10,111 nt of DNA from Clostridiales bacterium UBA4717 (GTDB lineage Bacteria; Bacillota; Clostridia; Oscillospirales; CAG-272): assembly GCA_002404395.1 (NCBI GenBank), contig DHJP01000187.1, positions 1 to 10,111 on the forward strand, given 5' to 3'. Within the stretch, counting starts at the first letter, position 1; the number at the start of each line of letters is the position of its first letter. Made by a program: the position numbers and the translations under genes. This document shows, piece by piece, positions 1 through 5,894 of the stretch. Under the pieces are notes generated by a model that was not told the origin of the DNA, ran no database searches, and saw only the letters and a program-made list of their open reading frames with translations.

Positions 1-1
1 G

Positions 2-1180
2 CCCTTGTCAAGCGATGTAAAGAAAACATTTATAAATATTAATGTAATAAAACCGCTTAAAGAAATTATAACAACAAGAGCAAAATATATAACGGAATTT
101 CAACAAATGAATAATCCCTTAAATCGCTTAGATGGTGCGTATCTCATTTATGACAGAAAAAATAAAAGTCTTTATTGTGACAATTCATTTGCCGACAACA
201 ATGCAGCAAGAGAACGCCTATCAATGGGGACTTTGGTTGCAAAGGCACTGCAGGTTCATTTTGATGAAGATATGAAAAATTCGTTGCAAAGATATCGGGA
301 TTTTATTGAACGTGAAATAGTGGATGCTGACACGGGGTTTGTAAATAACGGTGTAGATGACAATACAGTCAGGCTATATAATTTTCCATGGGTTGCATTA
401 TTCTATTTGGAGCTGTATAAATTTACAGAGGAAATACATGCACTTGAGATTTCAGCAAAAATTCTTCTTAAATATTACGAATTGGGCGGAAAAAATATCG
501 AAGCGCCGTGCCTTGAACCTTTGGAAACTTTAAATGCTTTAAATGATGCAGGGCTTACGCAACTTCACAATAGATTAAAGACTGAATTTATTGGACACGC
601 AGATTGTATATATGAAAAAAAGAATATTTCAAATTCACCTGAGGTTTCGTGTGCAAACGGTATGATGAATTTAATGGGCACATTCTTGTGTCAGGCATAT
701 ATCATAACCGGAGATACAAAATATCTTGAACCGATGCACGGTATAATTGATATTTCAAATACATTTTTGGCATTTCAGCCGGACTATCACATGAATGGAA
801 TTGCGCTGAGATACTGGGATTTATATTGGTTTGGCAAAATGAAAGCATATGGAGATGTATACCCGCAATGGCTGAGTGTTTTGACTGCGCAACTTTATTG
901 GTATTATGATAAGGTATGCGGAAAAGACAATAGTGCTCTTATACGTGAAAATTTGCTTGGAAATTGCTGTGTGTTTTTTAATGACGGCTTTGCGAGTGCC
1001 GGATACTTATATCCACAGAAAGTTATAGCATGGAGTCCAAGCGATGAGCCGAACGGAATACATCGAAAAATTGGTGTGTGGGAAGGCAAGAAATATGATG
1101 ACTTTGCGAATGATCAGGATTGGAGTCTTTACTACGCATACAAGTATTTGGTTGAATATAATGGAGAGAAAACGAAATGA
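2..1180 (+). CDS. Six-hairpin glycosidase-like protein, C-terminal part (5' end outside window)
   Basis: The reading frame is open to the left edge. The first possible start (TTG at 5) has no visible ribosome binding site, so this is probably the last 390 or so residues of a longer protein. The sequence is mostly helical and rich in Trp, Tyr and His, with blocks such as LYNFPWVALFYLELYKFT, QPDYHMNGIALRYWDLYW and, near the end, FANDQDWSLYYAYKYL. Alternating helices with aromatic clusters and a late NDQDW motif fit an (alpha/alpha) six-hairpin barrel of the kind found in uncharacterised Clostridia and Paenibacillus polysaccharide-degrading proteins; this is a family-level resemblance from memory. 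No signal peptide can be judged because the N-terminus is missing. The stop codon overlaps the ATG of the next gene (ATGA), so the two were translationally coupled. It is more AT-rich than the genes to the right. The substrate is not predictable. Confidence 0.6.
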   Translation, partial: PLSSDVKKTFININVIKPLKEIITTRAKYITEFQQMNNPLNRLDGAYLIYDRKNKSLYCDNSFADNNAARERLSMGTLVAKALQVHFDEDMKNSLQRYRDFIEREIVDADTGFVNNGVDDNTVRLYNFPWVALFYLELYKFTEEIHALEISAKILLKYYELGGKNIEAPCLEPLETLNALNDAGLTQLHNRLKTEFIGHADCIYEKKNISNSPEVSCANGMMNLMGTFLCQAYIITGDTKYLEPMHGIIDISNTFLAFQPDYHMNGIALRYWDLYWFGKMKAYGDVYPQWLSVLTAQLYWYYDKVCGKDNSALIRENLLGNCCVFFNDGFASAGYLYPQKVIAWSPSDEPNGIHRKIGVWEGKKYDDFANDQDWSLYYAYKYLVEYNGEKTK

Positions 1181-1215
1181 AAAAGATAATTATATCAGAT
1201 AATTGGAGATTTTGA
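1177..1215 (+). pseudogene. Truncated start of a glycoside hydrolase (GH2-like N-terminus)
   Basis: An ATG overlaps the upstream stop codon in an ATGA arrangement, and GGAGAG lies at 1163-1168, about 8 bases before it, so this looks like a real translation start. It encodes only MKKIIISDNWRF and then TGA. An opening of this form, ending in the NW-K/R-F motif, is typical of family 2 glycoside hydrolases (beta-galactosidase or beta-glucuronidase type), whose N-terminal sugar-binding domain begins this way. What follows in another frame reads as an unrelated hsdR remnant, so the gene appears to have lost everything after codon 12. Twelve residues are little to go on, and a different enzyme family is possible. 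Confidence 0.4.
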
Positions 1216-1470
1216 TCACCCGAAAAGGGAGAGAAAATGATAAACTTAAAGAAAGCATAAACAAGGATATAGCATTTGAAAGCCGATGAAACAAAAACGT
1301 TTATTGACAATTTTTTTCGTGACGGAGAGCTTAAAACGATAGGTACGGACATTAACGGAATTTTGCCGCCTATGTCCCGTTTCGGCGGTAATAACAGAGA
1401 TGTCAAGAAACAAACCGTAATTGACAAACTGAAATCATTCTTTGAAAAGTATTTCGGATTGGTGCAATAA
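1203..1470 (+). pseudogene. hsdR: hsdR remnant: C-terminus of a type I restriction enzyme R subunit
   Basis: Two short frames read as consecutive pieces of the helical C-terminal domain of HsdR, the ATP-dependent motor and nuclease subunit of type I restriction systems. The first (1203-1286) gives GRENDKLKESINKDIAFE and stops at 1287. The second (from about 1279) gives KADETKTFIDNFFRDG, then GTDINGILPPMSRFGG, and ends KLKSFFEKYFGLVQ. The FxDGxxxxxGTDIxxIxPPxSRF block and the FFEKYFGL ending match my memory of clostridial HsdR C-termini. The frames are offset, and roughly ten residues usually found between them seem to be missing, so there is an internal deletion with a frameshift. The motor, nuclease, HsdM and HsdS are all absent, so this cannot restrict DNA. 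It is AT-rich like the gene to its left. Confidence 0.65.
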
Positions 1471-1473
1471 TTT

Positions 1474-1508
1474 AAATCCCTTTTATCATATAGGGCACAA
1501 AGGATTTT
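1474..1508 (+). terminator. Weak terminator candidate after the hsdR remnant
   Basis: The arms AAATCC-C-TTT (1474-1483) and AAAGGATTT (1499-1507) can pair with a one-base bulge and end in TTTT, just after the stop codon of the remnant. The stem is AU-rich and the T run short, so this is a tentative call. Confidence 0.25.
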
Positions 1509-1615
1509 GTCAACTTCGTATATTGCATAAAAAATCTGTATAGTATCATTGATGATGTTCCTTGAATATGTGATAAAAACGCATCACAAAATATACGCAT
1601 TTTTCAAACTGCCGT

Positions 1616-1660
1616 ACGGGCGGACGCGAATCGTTTCATCTGTTCGAGCCCGCCCGTTTT
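1616..1660 (+). terminator. GC-rich inverted repeat followed by TTTT (possible terminator or attenuator)
   Basis: ACGGGCGG (1616-1623) and CCGCCCGT (1650-1657) are perfectly complementary with a 26-base loop and run into TTTT. It lies between the hsdR remnant and the promoter of the ABC permease, so it could end transcription arriving from the left and insulate the transporter genes. The loop is long for an intrinsic terminator; a protein-binding site is the alternative. Confidence 0.35.
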
Positions 1661-1698
1661 CGGTATGTTACAAATCGGTAAATCCCCTCCTCACCGTC

Positions 1699-1727
1699 TT
1701 GCAAAAACAAAAAATTTGTGATATTAT
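1699..1727 (+). promoter_or_regulatory. Sigma-A-type promoter of the ABC transporter genes
   Basis: A -35 element TTGCAA (1699-1704), a 17-base spacer and a -10 element TATTAT (1722-1727) match the housekeeping consensus well. Transcription would start near 1733-1735. That lies after the ATG at 1728, so this ATG cannot be the start of the permease on this transcript. It supports the ATG at 1761. Confidence 0.7.
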
Positions 1728-1760
1728 ATGATTGAAAATAAAGTTATCGGAAAAGCGCTT

Positions 1761-2510
1761 ATGAAATCAAAGACCGTAAATACTCTTTTGGCAGGCGTGC
1801 TTTGGCTTGTACTTTGGCAGGCGGCGGCTGTGATTATCGACAAAAATATAATTCTGGTTTCGCCGATCAACGTGGCAAAGCGGCTCGGTTCACTGCTTTT
1901 CGAGCCAACGTTTCTTAAAAGCGTGGTCGGCTCGACCCAAAAGATCATTTCGGGCTACCTGCTCGGACTTTCGGTCGGCTCACTGTTCGCGGCTCTCGCG
2001 GCGCGGTTCAAGCCGGTGCGATATATTCTTGCGCCGCTCTGTGTAACCGTAAAAGCTATACCGGTAGCCTCATTCACCATCCTTGCGCTGTTTCTGATAC
2101 CGGCGAAAAATCTTTCGGTCCTCGTGACCTTTCTGATCTCCGTGCCGATCGTTTATTCAAATCTGCTGACCGGAATAGACAATATCGACCGCGAGCTTGT
2201 CGAAATGGCAACACTTTTCAAAATCAATCCCGTAAGACGCGCGGTATACATATACTTTTCGCAGGTGCTCCCCTATTTCAGGACCGCCGCCTCGGTATCT
2301 GCCGGGTTGAGTTGGAAGTCGGGCGTCGCCGCCGAACTTATCGTTATCGTGCCCGGCTCGATCGGCGAGCGGCTGTATCAGTCGAAAGTCGAGATCGAAA
2401 GCGCCGACCTGTTTGCCTGGACGTTTGTGGTAATTGTACTCTCGTTTCTCACCGAATTTATATTCTGCAAGCTGATCGACCTTTCATGGAAAGCGATCGA
2501 ACGAGTCTGA
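1761..2510 (+). CDS. ABC transporter permease, SsuC/TauC/ThiX-like
   Basis: This is the membrane subunit of an ABC importer of the nitrate/sulfonate/taurine type (binding-protein-dependent permease fold), 249 residues, the usual family length. About six hydrophobic segments are visible: the N-terminal TLLAGVLWLVLWQAAAVII, then KIISGYLLGLSVGSLFAAL, a segment around PLCVTVKAIPVASFTILALF, VLVTFLISVPIVYSNLL, one around GLSWKSGVAAELIVIVPG, and AWTFVVIVLSFLTEFIF. The cytoplasmic EAA loop that docks on the ATPase lies at about residues 146-170 (VEMATLFKINPVRRAVYIYF, then SQVLP). The start was chosen because the promoter -10 box abuts the earlier in-frame ATG at 1728, while GGAAAA precedes 1761. The ATPase gene follows after 165 bases. 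No substrate-binding protein is nearby, so the substrate (sulfonate, nitrate, thiamine precursor or other) cannot be named. Confidence 0.85.
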   Translation: MKSKTVNTLLAGVLWLVLWQAAAVIIDKNIILVSPINVAKRLGSLLFEPTFLKSVVGSTQKIISGYLLGLSVGSLFAALAARFKPVRYILAPLCVTVKAIPVASFTILALFLIPAKNLSVLVTFLISVPIVYSNLLTGIDNIDRELVEMATLFKINPVRRAVYIYFSQVLPYFRTAASVSAGLSWKSGVAAELIVIVPGSIGERLYQSKVEIESADLFAWTFVVIVLSFLTEFIFCKLIDLSWKAIERV

Positions 2511-2645
2511 CGGCGCACGGCTGTAATTAACGGCTGCGCATATACGTCTGCGCTTCGGGATCTGCGGTAACTATGTCGTTTCCGACGCACAGAAGCAGAG
2601 TGAAAGCATGATCTTTGCAAAGTGAGAGCTCAAATTTGTTTTTGT

Positions 2646-2665
2646 GTGCCGTGCTGACGCGGCAC
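2646..2665 (+). promoter_or_regulatory. Small hairpin just upstream of the ABC ATPase ribosome binding site
   Basis: GTGCCG (2646-2651) and CGGCAC (2660-2665) form a perfect 6-bp stem with an 8-base loop, ending directly before the GAGGA that serves as ribosome binding site. It could stabilise a processed mRNA end or tune translation of the ATPase relative to the permease. No T run follows, so it is not a terminator. Confidence 0.35.
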
Positions 2666-2675
2666 GAGGATCAAT

Positions 2676-3254
2676 ATGATAATATTAAACGATATATCAA
2701 AAAACTACGGTGAAAAAACGGTGATCGGTTCGCTGAGCGCAGAATTTGACCCGCACCGCCGATACGCGATCATGGGACCCTCCGGCTGCGGAAAGACTAC
2801 GCTTTTCAGGCTTATATCCGGGCTTGAAGCACCCGACTCCGGAAGCATTTCGGGACTTGAAAATTCAAAAATTTCCGCGGTTTTTCAAAATGACAGGCTG
2901 TGCGGTAATCTTTCCGCCTACGCCAACGTAAAAATAGTATGCGGAAAGGAAGTTTCCAAAAACGATATACTAAGTGCCCTCGCCCGCGTCGGACTTGAAA
3001 ACGACGCATACAAAAATGCCGATTCGCTTTCGGGAGGCATGAAACGACGCTGTGCAATAGTCCGCGCCCTTTTGTCCGACTATGACCTGCTTCTGCTTGA
3101 CGAACCGTTCAACGGACTCGACAATGCGGCAAAACAGGTCACCGCCGATTATATAAACGAAAAATCGGGAGATCGCGGCATGATTATGATTACTCATAAC
3201 GAAGCCGAAGCAAAGCTGCTTGACTGTGAAACACTGACATTGTTCGAGCACTGA
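2676..3254 (+). CDS. ABC transporter ATP-binding protein, SsuB/TauB-like, short form
   Basis: This is the ATPase subunit that should power the permease encoded just upstream. All nucleotide-binding motifs are present in order: Walker A GPSGCGKTT (residues 34-42), Q-loop glutamine Q71, signature LSGGM (118-122), Walker B LLLLDE (138-143), D-loop GLD (147-149) and H-loop H174. It should therefore be catalytically competent. At 192 residues it is clearly shorter than typical SsuB/TauB proteins (about 240-260): it ends soon after the H-loop and lacks the usual C-terminal extension. GAGGA lies about 6 bases before the ATG, and an in-frame stop just upstream excludes a longer N-terminus. The 165-base gap after the permease gene is large for an importer operon, but no terminator is visible in it, so cotranscription is likely. 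Confidence 0.88.
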   Translation: MIILNDISKNYGEKTVIGSLSAEFDPHRRYAIMGPSGCGKTTLFRLISGLEAPDSGSISGLENSKISAVFQNDRLCGNLSAYANVKIVCGKEVSKNDILSALARVGLENDAYKNADSLSGGMKRRCAIVRALLSDYDLLLLDEPFNGLDNAAKQVTADYINEKSGDRGMIMITHNEAEAKLLDCETLTLFEH

Positions 3255-3378
3255 TCTGCCGTAAAAGCCAAAATAACCGGAACATATGTTTTACGCGTTC
3301 GCATTGTTTAAAATGTACAAGTCAAACGGTTAATGACTCCTTTAAAAACTCAAAAATTTAATAATAAGGAAATTAAAA

Positions 3379-5017
3379 ATGAAAACTGTGAAATTGACCG
3401 TAGATGAGTGCGGCAATAACGCTTCGATCGCTGTCGGAAAAACGCTTGAATTGCTTTCGGACTGTAAAGATTCAAAAATTGTTTTTGAAAAAGGTATATA
3501 CCATTTTTATACCGAAGGGACCCGAAAAAAGTTTTGTGCGGTTTCCAACAATTCGTCGTCGGATAAAAACATTGTTTTTTCGATTGAAAATTTTGACGGA
3601 CTTACCGTTGACGGCTGCGGCTCTACATTTGTTTTTCACGACCTGGTCTTTCCGTTTGCAATTTCGGAAAGCCGTAACGTTATATTGGAAAATTTTTGTG
3701 CGGACAGAGGGCAGACGCCGCAGGTTGCAATGCGTATAAAAGAAGCTACCGAAAGTGGTTTTTCACTTGAAATAGACCGAAAAAAGTACCCGTACCGCGT
3801 TGAAAACGGAGATCTGATTTTTGAAAGAGAATGGGGGAGAATTTTCGAGCCGCGACAATATTGTGGGATTTCGATCGTCTTTGACAAAGACTGCGCAATA
3901 CCTTGTTGTAGGCAATTGTGACCAACCGACCGATAAGCTTGCCACAACTCATATCCGCGCAGACATAACCGAAACCCCGGACGGCGCTTCATTTGTTTTT
4001 CGGCCTGAAAACAAATTTCCGTTCAAATATACGGCAGGGGAAACGCTGCTTTCAATAGTTGACGGCGGAAGAACATCTGATCTGATTTTTATCAACCGTT
4101 CGGAAAACGTAAAAATAAAAAACGTTTCCGTAAAACGCGCGGTCGGGATGGGTGTAATAGCTCAAATAAGTAAAAATATTGAGATAGATAATTTTTCAAC
4201 GGTGCCTAAAGATGAAAATGATCCGTGCTGCTCAATCACAGCTGACGCACTTCATTTTGTGAACTGTTATGGAAAACTTGAAATAAAAAACTGCAAAATA
4301 TCGGATTTGGGCGACGATGTTATAAATGTGCACGGAATGTATACAAAAGCGGACGCCGTCGATAGTGAAACGATATTTGCCGATATCGCACATAACGAGC
4401 AAAGGTATTTTCTCCCGTATGAGTCCGGAGACCGACTTGAAATAATCGACGATAAAACGCTCGAGATCGTTGCCGAATTTGTCGTTGAAAGTGCAGCAGT
4501 TATTTCGGATGACGGCTCTAAGATAAAGATTAACGGGCATTTCACGAACGGTCAGGCGGCAAACGTGAAAAAGAATTTTTTGATTGAAATTCCCGATAAA
4601 ATGCCTGACGCTCATATCCATAATAATTCGTTTTCGCGTTTCCCTAACTTAAGAGCTTCAGGCGCCGGAAAAATTGTAATTGAAAACAACGCTGTCTGCA
4701 ATGCAACGTCTGCGATTTTAGCTTTGGATCTTGCAAAATATTGGTATGAATCGGGCAGAATAAGAGAGCTTGCTTTCAGAAATAACATAATAGAAAATTG
4801 GCGCGGAGAGTGCGCTGTATTGGTGGGGGCGTCCGGATTTGAGCCGGATAATTGCCCGAAGATTCACGACCGCATCGAGATATGCGAAAACACGTTCAAA
4901 GGAACAAAAAAATGCGTGATCAACATCAGCGGTGTAAAAAGAAGCGTTATCCGCAATAATAAATGCGAGCCTGATCTTGAAATTTTGATCGATGGAAAAA
5001 GCGCAAAACAGGGATAG
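3379..5017 (+). pseudogene. GH110-like alpha-1,3-galactosidase, split by a one-base frameshift
   Basis: Family GH110 enzymes are exo-alpha-1,3-galactosidases with a right-handed parallel beta-helix; they remove terminal alpha-galactose from blood group B and linear alpha-Gal structures. The gene starts at an ATG preceded by AAGGAA and reads through residue W152. There a run of five Gs (3833-3837) throws it out of frame, and the rest continues in another frame to 5017. Removing one G gives a continuous 545-residue protein reading EREWGEFSSRDNIVGFR across the junction. The family block ADALHFVNCYGKLEIKNC is followed by DDVINVHG, placing Asp at 289, 312 and 313 (conceptual numbering). This spacing agrees with the three active-site aspartates I recall from a solved GH110 structure. 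Beta-helix coils rich in Asn and Ile continue to the C-terminus. No signal peptide is visible, so the product would be cytoplasmic. The break could be a true mutation, slippage or a sequencing error. Confidence 0.75.
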
Positions 5018-5023
5018 CATGGC

Positions 5024-5082
5024 TGAATGTACAGTCGTATTCCGATTTTGCGCAGGTTTCGATCAAAAGGCCGGTACATTCA
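5024..5082. repeat. 9-bp inverted repeat downstream of the GH110 gene
   Basis: TGAATGTAC (5024-5032) and GTACATTCA (5074-5082) are perfect reverse complements separated by 41 bases. No T run follows. It lies in a 200-base gap that holds no convincing gene. A second small hairpin, ATTGCT-TTTTG-AGCAAT (5117-5133), lies in the same gap. Either could be the 3' end structure of the GH110 transcript; neither is a standard intrinsic terminator. Confidence 0.4.
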
Positions 5083-5187
5083 ATTGCCGCAGTCAGATCC
5101 CCGTTGATAATTTTACATTGCTTTTTGAGCAATAAAAACCCTGCCTTGGGGAAACGCTGTAAAATATGTTTTATGTTATTTCATATT

Positions 5188-5211
5188 TATAATACCTAAT
5201 GATACAGGAGG
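5188..5211 (+). promoter_or_regulatory. Promoter -10 box and strong ribosome binding site of the 103-residue protein gene
   Basis: A perfect TATAAT (5188-5193) is followed 12 bases later by AGGAGG (5206-5211), itself 6 bases before the ATG. The -35 region at 17 bases (TATGTT) is poor, so the promoter may depend on an activator or be modest. The leader would be only about 18 bases long. Confidence 0.5.
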
Positions 5212-5217
5212 CTGAAC

Positions 5218-5529
5218 ATGGTAAGCGATAACGTATTTGTCAAGAACACATTTGAAAGCGGAAGTCTTAAAGACGCAACGATATTTTTTGAGACCTGCGT
5301 AAAAAACGCCTTTCCGACCTGCGAATTCAGGCTTCCCGAGCTGACGCACCTGAAAAATTCAGAGCTTTATGCGGCGGGCAAAAGCCTGAACCACTGCTTT
5401 GAAATATTCAAGTCGGTATGTGAAGGCTCCGAGGTTTGGGAGGTCGTATGCCGCAGACGAAACGGTACAAGCGAAAAGCACGTTTATGTTGACTTTGACT
5501 CGCTTGAATTTGTAGCATATAAAGAATAA
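5218..5529 (+). CDS. Hypothetical protein, 103 residues, unknown function
   Basis: I do not recognise this protein. It starts at an ATG with an excellent AGGAGG site 6 bases upstream and ends 1 base before a strong terminator hairpin, so it is very likely a real, separately transcribed gene. It is soluble in character, with no signal peptide and no membrane segment. It looks like a small alpha/beta protein: a helical N-terminal half (KDATIFFETCVKNAFPTCEF and ELYAAGKSLNHCFEIFKSVC) and a strand-rich C-terminal half (VWEVVCRRRNG, KHVYVDFDSLEFVAY). It has five cysteines without a CxxC pair, so a zinc site is not evident. Neighbours give little clue: a GH110 gene lies upstream on the same strand and opposing genes downstream. 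Confidence 0.75.
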   Translation: MVSDNVFVKNTFESGSLKDATIFFETCVKNAFPTCEFRLPELTHLKNSELYAAGKSLNHCFEIFKSVCEGSEVWEVVCRRRNGTSEKHVYVDFDSLEFVAYKE

Positions 5530-5530
5530 A

Positions 5531-5568
5531 CTTCGGGCAGACGCGTACAAATATGCGTCTGCCCGAAG
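5531..5568. terminator. Bidirectional intrinsic terminator between converging genes
   Basis: CTTCGGGCAGACGC (5531-5544) and GCGTCTGCCCGAAG (5555-5568) form a perfect 14-bp GC-rich stem with a 10-base loop. The plus side continues TCTTAATTT and the minus side TTTATTCTTT, so it can stop transcripts arriving from both directions. It fits exactly between the stop codons of the converging genes that end at 5529 and 5571. Confidence 0.85.
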
Positions 5569-5570
5569 TC

Positions 5571-5765
5571 TTAATTTATATCAATTGCCGCAATCTCCGC
5601 AACGAGCTTTTGCATCTCGCGTTTGGAATCCGCCGCATGAGCGCGGGCGGTATATCCGGCGCGTTCTTCATCGCTGAAGCGTGCATAATTCTGCACCGCC
5701 CTCGGATTATTGACAAGACTCATTGCAAAGCCGAGCGGCAACTCATCGTAATCGGGTCTGTTCAT
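5571..5765 (-). CDS. Small hypothetical protein, 64 residues, possibly YdeI/OmpD-associated-like
   Basis: The chosen ATG (5765) has AGGTGA about 7 bases upstream; a longer frame reaching to 5810 has no such site. The protein is charged and helical: MNRPDYDELPLGFAMSLVNN at the start, then PRAVQNYARFSDEERAGYTA and a KREMQKLVAEIA helix. Small proteins with the pattern DYDxLPxGFxMxLxxNPxA followed by a short helical FxxLSDxER segment are, as I recall, common in Oscillospiraceae. They resemble the C-terminal helical motif of YdeI/OmpD-associated proteins, whose function is unclear. It is the last gene of the minus-strand group and its stop codon lies 2 bases from the shared terminator. No membrane segment or metal site is visible. 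Confidence 0.7.
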   Translation of the reverse strand: MNRPDYDELPLGFAMSLVNNPRAVQNYARFSDEERAGYTARAHAADSKREMQKLVAEIAAIDIN

Positions 5766-5894
5766 AACTTTCACCTGCCGCTGAAATCTGCGCATTGAAG
5801 CCGTATCCATCGTCGGAGGCGGTCCCTCTCACACGCGAATATCGCTTCTTTGCACTTACAGTATCTCCGCATTATCCGAAAATATGATAATGAT

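Noticed and set aside
1023..1427. Minus-strand frame of 134 residues
   Set aside because: It lies antisense to the glycosidase end and the hsdR remnant, both of which read as known protein families on the plus strand.
1569..1588. TGTGAT...ATCACA palindrome resembling a CRP/FNR site
   Set aside because: The half-sites are separated by 8-10 bases rather than the 4-6 these regulators need, and no promoter lies alongside.
1549..1731. Plus-strand frame of 60 residues before the ABC permease
   Set aside because: It runs through the GC-rich inverted repeat and the promoter, has no ribosome binding site and no recognisable protein pattern.
4947..5132. Minus-strand frame starting MLKKQCKIINGDLTAAIECT
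   Set aside because: It needs a TTG start without a binding site, overlaps the GH110 3' end antisense, and matches no family I know. Its upstream part is the only non-shadowed piece, so it is not wholly excluded.
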